Position numbers and translations under genes: made by a program. Below are positions 41,065 to 50,099 of a DNA stretch of 64,000 nt, one piece after another. The stretch lies in NCBI GenBank assembly GCA_035275065.1, contig DATENM010000065.1, positions 39,439-103,438 of the forward strand, in the 5' to 3' direction. Origin of the DNA: Blastocatellia bacterium. Lineage in GTDB: Bacteria; Acidobacteriota; Blastocatellia; UBA7656. Each line of letters opens with the position of its first letter. Positions within the stretch are counted from its first letter, which is position 1. The notes under the pieces are model-generated. The model did no database searches. It had not been told where the DNA came from and saw only the letters and a program-made list of their open reading frames with translations.

Positions 41065-41721
41065 ATGACAACCAAGTACATCGGTCCACCGTATAACGGC
41101 TACACCCTATACAAGCAAGCCGACGAGGGGCTCTGGACGGCGGTTCGCGTCTCGCCGTCCACCGGACAAATGGTGCTCCAGTCCGGCGTACAGGGTCCCA
41201 AAGGCCAGCCCGAAGGCGTCTGGTCCGGCGCATGGCTGAGCGGCTCGATCCAGGTAACGCAAGACGGCATCTACTCACTGAGCGCCCTAGTCAATGTCGG
41301 GCCGGTCTCGATGTTGTTGCGCGGCGCGGACAACATGGAGACGTCTATCTTTCTCCTCCTGGACGACGTTGAGGACTATCAAACCTTTTATGCCTCCGGC
41401 AACACGGTTGGCGTCAACTACGGCAGGGTGAACCTCATCGTCACCAAATCGCTAACGAAAGGCGCTCACCGGGTGCAGTTCGGCGTCGGGACATACATGG
41501 ATTATCGAGGCGTCCCCAGCCCGGCCCCGTACGCCGAGATCATCGCCACCTTCAGCAGCCTCGTGGAAGCCCTCCCCGCCGGTGTGGCGGCGGTCGCGTC
41601 TTCTGCCCCCAAGGCGACAGCCGCTCGCGGCTTTCGGCGGCCCGCCGATGAGCGCAGCCTGATCCGGCATGAGGTGAGCGACATCGAGGCGGTCTCCGCA
41701 GGCTTCCTCGAACTCAAGTAA
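41065..41721 (+). CDS. Hypothetical protein
   Basis: 218 residues, no signal peptide, no recognised family. Residues 1-150 look all-beta with many aromatic and Gly residues (YIGPPYNGYTLYKQADEGLW, GSIQVTQDGIYSLSALVNVG, FLLLDDVEDYQTFYASGN, GAHRVQFGVGTYMDYRG), suggesting a jelly-roll or lectin-like sandwich. An Ala-rich linker and a short charged tail (PADERSLIRHEVSDIEAVSAGF) follow. AAGGAG lies at good distance before the ATG, so expression is likely. It stands alone between the TPR gene and acs. Confidence 0.6.
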   Translation: MTTKYIGPPYNGYTLYKQADEGLWTAVRVSPSTGQMVLQSGVQGPKGQPEGVWSGAWLSGSIQVTQDGIYSLSALVNVGPVSMLLRGADNMETSIFLLLDDVEDYQTFYASGNTVGVNYGRVNLIVTKSLTKGAHRVQFGVGTYMDYRGVPSPAPYAEIIATFSSLVEALPAGVAAVASSAPKATAARGFRRPADERSLIRHEVSDIEAVSAGFLELK

Positions 41722-41921
41722 CCGAAAGACGACGGCGAGAGGGGGCTGGATTTCGTCCCTTCACCGGCTGCCTCTCGCCAGGCCGTCCGGCCGCGCCCTG
41801 GCTGACGGTCGGGCTTTCGCCCTTAGCTACCGCTCACCATTTACGGTTTCTTTGAGCCCTCCCCGCCTTTATGCTAATTTCAATACGCCGCAGTTCATAT
41901 CGCTGACAGAGGGGAGCCGCC

Positions 41922-43865
41922 ATGTCGTCGAGCATTGATTCGATTCTCAAAGAAACGCGCGTCTTCAAACCTGCCGCCGCCTTCTCAGAGCAGGCGCACA
42001 TCAGCAGCCTCGAACAGTACGAGCAGCTTTATCGCCAGGCCGAAGCCGACCCCGAAGGCTTCTGGGCCGGGATCGCCGGCGACCTGCACTGGTTCAAGCC
42101 CTGGGAGAAGGTGCTCGACTGGCAAGCGCCGTGGGCCAAATGGTTCGTCGGCGGCCAGTTGAATTTATCTTACAATTGCCTCGACCGGCACGCCGCGACC
42201 TGGCGCAAGAACAAGGCGGCGCTCATCTGGGAAGGCGAGCCCGGCGAACAGCGCACACTGACTTACAACCAACTGCTCGCGGAAGTCTGCCGATTCGCCA
42301 ACGTGCTTAAATCGCGCGGCATCAAGAAAGGCGACACGGTCGCCATCTACATGGGCATGACGCCTGAGCTGGCCATCGCGATGCTCGCCTGCGCGCGCAT
42401 CGGTGCGGCGCATTCGGTGATCTTCGGCGGTTTCGCGGCGCAGGCGCTGGTTGACCGCATCAACGACGCGCAGTCGGTCGCGGTCATTACACAGGACGGC
42501 TCGTACCGGCGCGGCGCGGAGATCGCCTTGAAGGCGACGGTTGACGAAGCCATGCCCGGCTGCCCGACCGTCAAGTCGGTCATCGTCTACCGGCGCACCG
42601 GCAGCCAAATTAAAATGGAAGCCGGGCGCGATCACTGGTGGCACGAGCTGATGGCCGAGGCGTCGGATCAATGCGAAGCCGAACCCCTCGACGCTGAACA
42701 GCCGCTCTACATCCTCTACACTTCGGGCAGCACCGGCAAACCGAAGGGCGTCGTCCACACGACCGGCGGCTATGCGGTCGCGACTTACATCACCGCGAAG
42801 TGGGTCTTCGATCTGAAGGACGAAGACATCTACTGGTGTACGGCAGACATCGGCTGGGTGACCGGCCACAGCTATGTCGTCTACGGCCCATTGCAAAATG
42901 GCGCGACGGTGCTGATGTACGAAGGGGCGCCGAATCATCCCGCGCCCGACCGTTTCTGGCAGATCATCGAGCGCCACAAGGTGACGGTCTTCTACACCGC
43001 GCCGACGGCGATTCGCGCCTTTATGAAGTGGGGCGAGCAATACCCGCGCAAGTATGAAATGAACAGCCTGCGATTGCTCGGCAGTGTTGGCGAGCCGATC
43101 AACCCCGAAGCCTGGATGTGGTATCGCGAAGTCATAGGCCGCGGGCGCTGCCCGATTGTTGACACCTGGTGGCAGACCGAAACCGGCGCGATTATGATCT
43201 CGCCGCTGCCCGGCGCCATTGCCACCAAGCCGGGGTCGGCGACGCGCCCGCTGCCCGGCATCATCGCCGACGTGGTGACCCGCGAAGGCCAGCCGGTGCC
43301 GCCGGGAGCGGGCGGTTATCTGGTCATCAAGCGCCCCTGGCCTTCGATGCTGCGCACGATCTACAACGACCCCGACCGTTACGTGCAGCAATACTGGACA
43401 GAGATTCCCGGCTATTACTTCGCCGGCGACGGCGCGCGCAAAGACGAAGACGGCTACTTCTGGATTCTCGGTCGCGTTGACGACGTGATCAACGTCGCCG
43501 GCCATCGCCTGAGCACGATGGAGGTAGAATCGGCTCTGGTGGCCCATCCCGCGGTAGCCGAGGCGGCGGTCGTGGCGCGCCCCGACGAGATCAAGGGCCA
43601 GGCCATCGCGGCATTCGTCACGCTTGAAGGCGGCCATCAAGTGACCGACACGCTCAAAGATGAGCTGCGCAAATGGGTGGCGCACGAGATCGGCGCGCTC
43701 GCCAAGCCTGACGACATTCGCTTTGCCGAAGCCCTGCCAAAGACACGCAGCGGCAAGATCATGCGCCGCCTGCTGCGCGAGATTGCATCGAGCGGCGAAG
43801 TGCGCGGCGACGTGACGACGCTCGAAGACTTCTCGGTCATCAGCAAGCTGAAAGAGGAAGAATAG
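41922..43865 (+). CDS. acs: Acetyl-CoA synthetase (AMP-forming)
   Basis: Activates acetate to acetyl-CoA through acetyl-AMP. 647 residues, full length. It shows the adenylation loop YTSGSTGKPKGVVHTTGGY, WWQTETGAIMISPLPG, the hinge Asp in LGRVDDVINVAGHR and the C-terminal PKTRSGKIMRR with the catalytic lysine that protein acetyltransferases modify. A Pat-like fusion is encoded at 14070 in this window, so reversible acetylation is plausible. The ATG follows a GAGGGGAG ribosome-binding site. The stop codon touches a heptad inverted repeat. Confidence 0.96.
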   Translation: MSSSIDSILKETRVFKPAAAFSEQAHISSLEQYEQLYRQAEADPEGFWAGIAGDLHWFKPWEKVLDWQAPWAKWFVGGQLNLSYNCLDRHAATWRKNKAALIWEGEPGEQRTLTYNQLLAEVCRFANVLKSRGIKKGDTVAIYMGMTPELAIAMLACARIGAAHSVIFGGFAAQALVDRINDAQSVAVITQDGSYRRGAEIALKATVDEAMPGCPTVKSVIVYRRTGSQIKMEAGRDHWWHELMAEASDQCEAEPLDAEQPLYILYTSGSTGKPKGVVHTTGGYAVATYITAKWVFDLKDEDIYWCTADIGWVTGHSYVVYGPLQNGATVLMYEGAPNHPAPDRFWQIIERHKVTVFYTAPTAIRAFMKWGEQYPRKYEMNSLRLLGSVGEPINPEAWMWYREVIGRGRCPIVDTWWQTETGAIMISPLPGAIATKPGSATRPLPGIIADVVTREGQPVPPGAGGYLVIKRPWPSMLRTIYNDPDRYVQQYWTEIPGYYFAGDGARKDEDGYFWILGRVDDVINVAGHRLSTMEVESALVAHPAVAEAAVVARPDEIKGQAIAAFVTLEGGHQVTDTLKDELRKWVAHEIGALAKPDDIRFAEALPKTRSGKIMRRLLREIASSGEVRGDVTTLEDFSVISKLKEEE

Positions 43866-43948
43866 GTGATGGGGGTTAGGGGTTGGGTATTGGGTGTTGG
43901 AGAAGCAAGCGCCGCGCTATCCGTCACCCAACCCCTAACCCCCATCAC
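43866..43948. repeat. 7-nt-unit inverted repeat (GGGTTAG / CTAACCC) between acs and the HAD gene
   Basis: Arms 43866-43888 and 43926-43948 match over 23 nt with no mismatch. The left side continues as GGTATTG / GGTGTTG units and the right side as CGACACC / CGACACT units, all 7 nt. It fills the acs-HAD gap. Confidence 0.9.
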
Positions 43949-43973
43949 CCGACACCCGACACTCGACACCCCT

Positions 43974-44636
43974 ATGAAAGCCAATCTGCTGCTATTCGAT
44001 CTCGACGGCACGCTCATCGATTCGCTGGGCGACCTGGCCGCGACAATTAACCTGATGCTGCGCGACGTTGATCGCCCGCCGATTACTCGTGAACAGGTCG
44101 GCGCGTTCATCGGCCACGGGATACCGACGACCGTTCACCGCGCCCTTGTCGCGACGCACCCCAATCAGCAGCCGCCCGACGCCGAGCTGCATCAACTGGC
44201 CATCGCCACCGTGCATCGGCATTACGCCGACGAGATGCTCAAGACGACGCGGCTGTTTCCGGGTGTCGTCGAAACGCTCGAACACTTTCACGACAAGCGG
44301 TTGGCCGTCGTGACCAGCAAAGAAGTCCGCTTCACTCACTTGATGCTCGATCACTTTGGCATTGCGAAATACTTTGACGCCATCGTCGGCGGCGACACGA
44401 CGCCGGCGCGCAAGCCCGACCCGCGCCCGGTGCTTGAAGCCCTGCGGCTGTTGCAGGGCAGCGCCGACGCAGGGGTGATGATCGGCGACAGCGAAAGCGA
44501 TGTGCTGGCCGGGCGCAACGCCGGCACAAAGACGTGCGCCGTGACGTTTGGCTATCGCAGCGCCGAACAACTGCGGCTTACGGAGCCGGACGTCTTGATT
44601 GACCACTTCGAGCAGTTGCAAGAGGTGATCGAATGA
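43974..44636 (+). CDS. HAD phosphatase, phosphoglycolate-phosphatase-like
   Basis: 220 residues. Motif I LFDLDGTLIDS, motif II VVTSKE, a Lys in ARKPDPRPV, and motif III/IV GDSESDVLAGRNAG, with a helical cap of the Gph/PGP type between I and II. It dephosphorylates a small phosphate ester, likely 2-phosphoglycolate. ATG 43974 is the family start; the open frame back to 43866 only translates the preceding repeat. It is followed closely by kdsC. Confidence 0.88.
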   Translation: MKANLLLFDLDGTLIDSLGDLAATINLMLRDVDRPPITREQVGAFIGHGIPTTVHRALVATHPNQQPPDAELHQLAIATVHRHYADEMLKTTRLFPGVVETLEHFHDKRLAVVTSKEVRFTHLMLDHFGIAKYFDAIVGGDTTPARKPDPRPVLEALRLLQGSADAGVMIGDSESDVLAGRNAGTKTCAVTFGYRSAEQLRLTEPDVLIDHFEQLQEVIE

Positions 44637-44657
44637 TCGGGCGCGCGGGGATCACCA

Positions 44658-45197
44658 ATGGTTGAAACGATGGGCGAAGTCAACGAGCGGGCGCGGCGCA
44701 TCCGAATCTTGATTCTCGATTGCGACGGCGTGCTGACCGATGGGCGCATCATCATGCTGCCGACGGGCGACGAAACCAAAGTCTTTGACGTCAAGGACGG
44801 CCACGCCATCATCATGCTGCACCGCGCAGGCATCCGCAGCGGCATCATCAGTGGCCGTCAATCACCCATCGTGCGCGCCCGCGCCAAAGAGCTGGGCATC
44901 GCCCACCTGCACGAGATGGCGTGGGAGAAGACCGGAGCCTACGAGCAGATTCTGGCCGAAGAGGGCCTGACGAACGAAGCGGTCTGCTACGTTGGCGATG
45001 ATGTCGTTGACATTCCCTTGATGCGCCGCGCCGGCCTGGCGGTGGCGGTCGCCGACGCAGTCGCCGAAGTCAAGCAGTTCGCGCACCTGGTCACCGAGCG
45101 CGCCGGCGGACGCGGCGCGGTGCGCGAAGTGATCGAGCTGATTATGCGGGCGCAAGGCAAGTGGGAAGAAGCTCTGAGCCGCTATGTGGAAGGCTGA
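44658..45197 (+). CDS. kdsC: 3-deoxy-D-manno-octulosonate-8-phosphate phosphatase (KDO-8-P phosphatase)
   Basis: A 179-residue capless HAD enzyme that frees KDO for lipopolysaccharide synthesis. Motif I ILDCDGVLTDG, then KVFDVKDGHAI, SGRQSPIV (motif II Ser), and GDDVVDIPLM (motif IV), all as in KdsC/YrbI. The small size and missing cap imply a tetramer. Its presence supports a Gram-negative, LPS-type envelope. It lies 21 nt after the Gph-like gene and 20 nt before the GH13 gene, so the three may be one transcript. Confidence 0.9.
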   Translation: MVETMGEVNERARRIRILILDCDGVLTDGRIIMLPTGDETKVFDVKDGHAIIMLHRAGIRSGIISGRQSPIVRARAKELGIAHLHEMAWEKTGAYEQILAEEGLTNEAVCYVGDDVVDIPLMRRAGLAVAVADAVAEVKQFAHLVTERAGGRGAVREVIELIMRAQGKWEEALSRYVEG

Positions 45198-45217
45198 GTG
45201 CTGAATGGTGAGCGTAT

Positions 45218-46873
45218 ATGATTGACGACCTCTGGTACAAGAATACTGTCATCTACAGCCTCGACGTCAAAACCTTCATGGACTCTAACGGCGACGGCAT
45301 CGGCGATTTCGAAGGGCTGATGCGCCGGCTGGATTACCTGAGCTCGTTGGGCGTCGGGGCGCTCTGGCTGGCGCCCTTCCAACCGACACCGAACCGCGAC
45401 AACGGTTATGACATTTCCGATTACTATGGCGTTGACCCGCGCTACGGTTCGAGCGGTGATTTCGTCGAGTTCATGCACCAGGCCGACGAGCGCGGCCTGA
45501 AGGTCATTATCGATCTTGTCGTCAATCACACCTCTGACCAGCACCTCTGGTTCAAAATGGCGCGCAGCGATAAACAGTCGAAGTTTCGCGACTGGTACAT
45601 CTGGTCAAAAAAGCGCCCGCCGAACTGGAATAAAGGTATGGTCTTTCCGGGCGTCCAGAAATCGGTCTGGACGTACGACAAAGAGGCGCGCGAATACTTC
45701 TATCATCGCTTTTATGACTTCCAGCCCGACCTCAACATGGACAACCCGGATGTGCGCGCCGAAGTTCGCCGCGTCCTCGGTTACTGGCTTGAGCTGGGCG
45801 TCGCCGGGTTCCGCGTCGATGCCGTGCCTTTCGTCCTGGAGAGCGACGTCCTGCATCACGCGACGCCGAAGCTGAATTTCGACTGGCTCGCTGAAATGCG
45901 CCGCTTCTTACAGTGGCGTCGCGGCGATGCGATCATGCTGGGCGAAGCCAATGTCCTGCCGCAGGAGAACCGCAAGTACTTCGGAGCGAGCGGCAACGGC
46001 ATCCACATGATGTTCAACTTCTTCGTCAACCAGCACCTCTTCTACGCGCTCGCGACTGCCGACATCGCGCCGCTGGTTAAAGCCTTGCGCGCCACCAAGA
46101 GCTTGGCGGCGACGGCGCAGTGGGCGCTGTTCCTGCGCAACCATGATGAGCTAGACCTCGGACGCTTGACCGACAAGCAGCGCTCGCTGGTGTTCGAGCA
46201 CTTCGGGCCGGCCCGCGAGATGCAGCTTTATAATCGCGGCATCCGGCGACGGCTGGCGCCGATGCTCGGCAACCGACCACAGATCGAGCTTGCCTACAGC
46301 CTGCTGTTTTCGCTGCCCGGCACGCCTGTGCTGCGCTACGGCGACGAAATCGGCATGGGCGACGACCTGTCGTTGAATGAGCGCGACGCCGTGCGCACGC
46401 CGATGCAGTGGTCGAACGGGTGCCACGCCGGCTTTTCTTTCGCAAAGAAGACGGTGCTGCCGGTCATCGATAAAGGCCCATATAGTTACGCCGGGGTCAA
46501 CGTCGAAGCGCAGCGCCGCGACCCGAACTCGCTGCTCAACTGGATGACCGACATGATCCGGCTGCGCAAAGAGTGCCCGGAGATCGGCTGGGGCGACTGG
46601 CGCATCTTCAACACAGGGGCGCCGAACGTGCTGGGGATGCGCTACGACTGGCGGGGCAACGGCCTGATCGTCGTCAACAATTTTGACGAGAAGCCTCACG
46701 AGGTGCACATCAAGTCAGCCGACGCCGACAGTGCCGTCCTGGTCAACCTGATGGCCAACAACGAGAGCCACGCCGACGAGCGCGGCATCCATCGTATCAC
46801 GCTCGAAGCCTACGGCTATCGCTGGTATCGCGTCGGCAGCCTGAACCATGTCCTGCACCGTTCGCGGGTGTGA
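45218..46873 (+). CDS. treS: Alpha-amylase family glycosidase, trehalose-synthase-like
   Basis: 551 residues of glycoside hydrolase family 13. N-terminal barrel motifs: WYKNTVIYSLDVKTFMDSNGDGIGDF, WLAPFQPTP, IDLVVNHTSDQH, FRVDAVPF (nucleophile Asp), MLGEANVLP (acid Glu) and FLRNHDELDL (third Asp). The overall pattern and length match the TreS-type (GH13_16), which interconverts maltose and trehalose; the fused maltokinase domain seen in some actinobacteria is absent. Oligo-1,6-glucosidase is a less likely alternative. The symbol is given for the most probable subfamily. Confidence 0.8.
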   Translation: MIDDLWYKNTVIYSLDVKTFMDSNGDGIGDFEGLMRRLDYLSSLGVGALWLAPFQPTPNRDNGYDISDYYGVDPRYGSSGDFVEFMHQADERGLKVIIDLVVNHTSDQHLWFKMARSDKQSKFRDWYIWSKKRPPNWNKGMVFPGVQKSVWTYDKEAREYFYHRFYDFQPDLNMDNPDVRAEVRRVLGYWLELGVAGFRVDAVPFVLESDVLHHATPKLNFDWLAEMRRFLQWRRGDAIMLGEANVLPQENRKYFGASGNGIHMMFNFFVNQHLFYALATADIAPLVKALRATKSLAATAQWALFLRNHDELDLGRLTDKQRSLVFEHFGPAREMQLYNRGIRRRLAPMLGNRPQIELAYSLLFSLPGTPVLRYGDEIGMGDDLSLNERDAVRTPMQWSNGCHAGFSFAKKTVLPVIDKGPYSYAGVNVEAQRRDPNSLLNWMTDMIRLRKECPEIGWGDWRIFNTGAPNVLGMRYDWRGNGLIVVNNFDEKPHEVHIKSADADSAVLVNLMANNESHADERGIHRITLEAYGYRWYRVGSLNHVLHRSRV

Positions 46874-46981
46874 GCCGACAGTTTGGGTTCGCGCGCCGGA
46901 TGAACTAGAATGGTTGACGCAGCGTAGAGCGTTTAGCGCAGTTGATTGGCGAAGCTCTCAACAGGTTGTAAGGATAATCAA

Positions 46982-49885
46982 ATGAGCGCGCAGTCAAAAG
47001 CAGAAGCCATCGCCGCAGGCACGACCATCGCCCACTACCGCATCCTTGAGCCGCTCGGCCAGGGCGGCATGGGCGCGGTCTATAAAGCCCTCGACGAGAA
47101 GCTGAACCGCGAAGTGGCGCTCAAAGTCTTGCCCGCCGAATACGTCGCGCACGACGAGCGCCGCCGCCGCTTTCTTCAGGAAGCCCGCGCCGCCTCGCGC
47201 TTGAACCACCCGCACATTCTCACGGTCTACGAGATCGGCGAAGCCGACGGCATCCCCTTCATGGTGATGGAGTACATCGAAGGCGAGACCCTGCGCGACC
47301 GGATCAAGAGTCAGCCGCTGCCTGCTAAAGACGCTCTCGACATCGCGCTGCAAATCGCCGAAGGCTTGCGCAAGGCGCACGAGCACGGCATCGTCCATCG
47401 TGACCTGAAGCCGGAAAACCTGATGGTCAGCCGCGACGGCTACGCCAAGATACTCGACTTCGGGCTGGCCAAGCTGATCGAGCATCGCTTCGAGCGCCAG
47501 GCCGGCAGCACCGAAAAGACACTCGTGCAGGTGAAGACCAACTCCGGCGTCATCCTCGGCACGATCAAGTACATGTCGCCGGAGCAGTTGCTCGGCAAGC
47601 GTGTTGACCTGCGCAGCGATATCTTCTCGTTCGCCGTCGTCGTCTACGAAATGCTCACAGGCTGCTGCCCGTTTGCCGAAGAGAACGACGTTGACACGAT
47701 GCATGCGATCTTGCACACAGAAGCGCAGCCGCCGCACGCCGTCAAGGCCGACGTGCCGCGTGCCCTGCACAGTTTGCTTGCCAAAGCCCTGGCCAAATCG
47801 CCGAAAGAGCGCTTTCAGACGATCAAGGAATTTGCCGCCGCGCTCAAGCAGTTGAAGCGTGACCTTGAAGCGGGCCGCGCCATCGCGCCCGTAACGAAAA
47901 AGCTGGTGCTGAAGCCTGCGACCGCCGCGCGCCGCGCCATGCGCATCGATTACGAGCGCGAGCTGAACGCCGCGCAGTACCAGGCGGTGACCAGCATTGA
48001 CGGGCCACTGCTGATTGTCGCCGGTGCTGGAACCGGCAAGACGCGCACGCTCGTCTATCGCGTCGCGCGATTGGTCGAAACCGGCATCCGCCCGGAGTCC
48101 ATCTTATTGCTTACCTTCACGCGGCGCGCGGCGTCGAGCATGCTGGCGCGCGCCGCGGGGCTTGCCGACGAGCGCTGCCAGCGGGTGTCAGGCGGCACGT
48201 TTCATTCGCTGGCGCATTCGGTCTTGCGCCGCCATCCGGAAGCGGCGGGCGTGCTGCGCACCTTCACGGTGCTCGACTCCAACGACGCCGAAGACGTGAT
48301 CGATATCGTTCGCCGGCAAGCGGGCGCGGCGGCGCGTGATCGCCGGTTGCCGCGCAAGCGAACCCTCGCGGCCATCTTCAGCATGGCGACCAACAAGCTG
48401 CTGACGATTGAAGAGGTGCTGAACCAGTTCTACCCACAGTTCAGCCACGAACGCGAAGCGATTGCCTCGATCTTCAAAGCCTTCGATGAGTTCAAGCGGG
48501 CGCGTCACCTGCTCAGTTATGATGACCTGCTCGTCCGCCTGCGCGACGCACTCGATACGGACGAATCGCTCAGGCAGCGATTGTCTGAGCAGTACCGCTA
48601 CCTGATGGTTGACGAGTATCAAGACACCAACAAGCTGCAAGCGCAGATCATTCGCGGGCTGGCGGCGGCGCATGACAACGTCGCGGTCGTCGGCGACGAA
48701 TCGCAATCGATCTATTCGTTCCGCGGCGCGACGTTTCGCAACATGCTCGAATTCCCTGAGCTTTTCCCTGGCGCTCGCATTATCAAGCTGGAAGAGAATT
48801 TTCGCAGCACCCAACCGGTGCTTGACGTGGCGAATGCCATCATCAGCGAGGCGCAAGAAGGTTACGCCAAGCGATTGTTTTCGCGCGCCCCCGAAGGCCC
48901 GCAGCCGTTGCTGGTCGAAGCCGGCGACGAAAACGAGCAGTCGCGCTTCGTCGCGCAGCGCATCCTTGAATTGCGCGACGAGGGCGTCTCCCTGAATGAG
49001 ATCGCCGTGCTATTCCGCGCCAGCTCGCATGCCTTCGACCTGGAAGTCGAGCTGGGCAAGCACGCCATCGCTTACCGCAAATTCGGCGGCATACGCTTTG
49101 CCGAATCGGCGCACGTCAAAGACGTGCTTGCCTTCCTGCGCATCGTCGCCAACCCCTCGGACACGGTTTCGTGGTTTCGCTCACTCAAGCTCATAGACCA
49201 CATCGGCGACGCCACGGTGCAGCAGATTCTCGACTTCCTCAACGTCGAAGGCCGCGAGTTTCGCACCGCCCGCGCCAAAGAATCGCTCTTTAAGAAGCTC
49301 TCGGAGTTTCCCGCGAAAGCGAGCTACGAAAAGCCGCTCGGCAAGATGGCCCGGCTGCTGCTGACGCTCGCCGAAAATCGCGAGCCGCGCGCCCAGGTTA
49401 CTGTCGTCGAGAAATTCTACCGCCCCATTCTGCAAGCCACCTTTGACGATTACCCGCGCCGCCAGCGTGACCTGGATCATTTGCTGACCATCGCCAAACG
49501 CTATAAGACCAGCGAAGAGTTGCTTGCCGACGTGGCGCTCGACCCGATAGACACGGCAGCCGCCGAAGCCGCCGCGAAAGGCCAGGGCTTCGTGACGCTT
49601 TCCACCGTGCATTCGGCGAAAGGCTTGGAATGGACGGCGCTGTTCATCATCTGGATGCTTGACGGCTGGTTCCCATCGTCGCGCGCTTACGACGCCTTTG
49701 AAGACCTCGAAGAAGAGCGCCGCCTGTTGTACGTCGCGGCGACGCGCGCCAAACAACACCTCTACTTCATCTGCCCGATGAGCGCCTACGAGAGCGGCGG
49801 CCCGGCGATGTTCACCGGCGTCTCGCGCTTTCTCGAAACCCTGCCGGCGGACATCCTGCCGCGCGCCACCTTGGACGGAGAATAA
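46982..49885 (+). CDS. Ser/Thr protein kinase fused to UvrD/PcrA-type superfamily 1 helicase
   Basis: A single 967-residue frame. Residues 19 to ~283 are a Hanks-type kinase with all key residues: GQGGMGAVYKA, catalytic Lys48, HRDLKPEN with Asp141, DFGLAK with Asp159 and GTIKYMSPEQ. After a ~45-residue linker, residues ~330-925 form a complete SF1A helicase: Walker A GAGTGKTRT (348-354), LTFTRRAA, GGTFHSLAH, DEYQDTN (544-550), VVGDESQSIYSFRG, LEENFRS, TLSTVHSAKGLEW and RRLLYVAATRA (Arg922). No transmembrane segment or other kinase sensor domain is seen. Helicases of this kind unwind DNA in repair. The kinase may regulate it, or signal from it. ATG 46982 follows AAGGATAA; the frame and motifs are intact across the junction near 47,950. 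Confidence 0.9.
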   Translation: MSAQSKAEAIAAGTTIAHYRILEPLGQGGMGAVYKALDEKLNREVALKVLPAEYVAHDERRRRFLQEARAASRLNHPHILTVYEIGEADGIPFMVMEYIEGETLRDRIKSQPLPAKDALDIALQIAEGLRKAHEHGIVHRDLKPENLMVSRDGYAKILDFGLAKLIEHRFERQAGSTEKTLVQVKTNSGVILGTIKYMSPEQLLGKRVDLRSDIFSFAVVVYEMLTGCCPFAEENDVDTMHAILHTEAQPPHAVKADVPRALHSLLAKALAKSPKERFQTIKEFAAALKQLKRDLEAGRAIAPVTKKLVLKPATAARRAMRIDYERELNAAQYQAVTSIDGPLLIVAGAGTGKTRTLVYRVARLVETGIRPESILLLTFTRRAASSMLARAAGLADERCQRVSGGTFHSLAHSVLRRHPEAAGVLRTFTVLDSNDAEDVIDIVRRQAGAAARDRRLPRKRTLAAIFSMATNKLLTIEEVLNQFYPQFSHEREAIASIFKAFDEFKRARHLLSYDDLLVRLRDALDTDESLRQRLSEQYRYLMVDEYQDTNKLQAQIIRGLAAAHDNVAVVGDESQSIYSFRGATFRNMLEFPELFPGARIIKLEENFRSTQPVLDVANAIISEAQEGYAKRLFSRAPEGPQPLLVEAGDENEQSRFVAQRILELRDEGVSLNEIAVLFRASSHAFDLEVELGKHAIAYRKFGGIRFAESAHVKDVLAFLRIVANPSDTVSWFRSLKLIDHIGDATVQQILDFLNVEGREFRTARAKESLFKKLSEFPAKASYEKPLGKMARLLLTLAENREPRAQVTVVEKFYRPILQATFDDYPRRQRDLDHLLTIAKRYKTSEELLADVALDPIDTAAAEAAAKGQGFVTLSTVHSAKGLEWTALFIIWMLDGWFPSSRAYDAFEDLEEERRLLYVAATRAKQHLYFICPMSAYESGGPAMFTGVSRFLETLPADILPRATLDGE

Positions 49886-49959
49886 TTAACCGCAGAGGGC
49901 GCAGAGGAACACAGAGGACTGATCCCGCCTCTGCGCCCCTCTGCGCCCTCTGCGGTTAA
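49886..49959. repeat. Inverted repeat of the CCGCAGAG family, 22-bp perfect outer arms
   Basis: Outer arms 49886-49907 and 49938-49959 match exactly; the middle (AACACAGAGG against CCTCTGCGCC) is less perfect. It begins with the stop region of the kinase-helicase gene. The third member of this family in the window. Confidence 0.88.
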
Positions 49960-50099
49960 GAAGCCCATCGCCTTGACCGGCGCGCGCGCGGCTTCGTATT
50001 ATTTTGTTTGTTATTCACACCTTTGCACGTCACGTTGATTGCGGCCGCGCCGCCTGGGGCGCGAGGCAAAATTCACTTCAGTAAGGCGGGAGAATCCAC

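Noticed and set aside
42165..43685. Minus-strand frame of 506 codons opposite acs
   Set aside because: The plus strand encodes a complete acetyl-CoA synthetase; no motifs on the other strand.
43866..43973. N-terminal extension of the HAD phosphatase
   Set aside because: It only translates the heptad inverted repeat; motif I starts right after ATG 43974.
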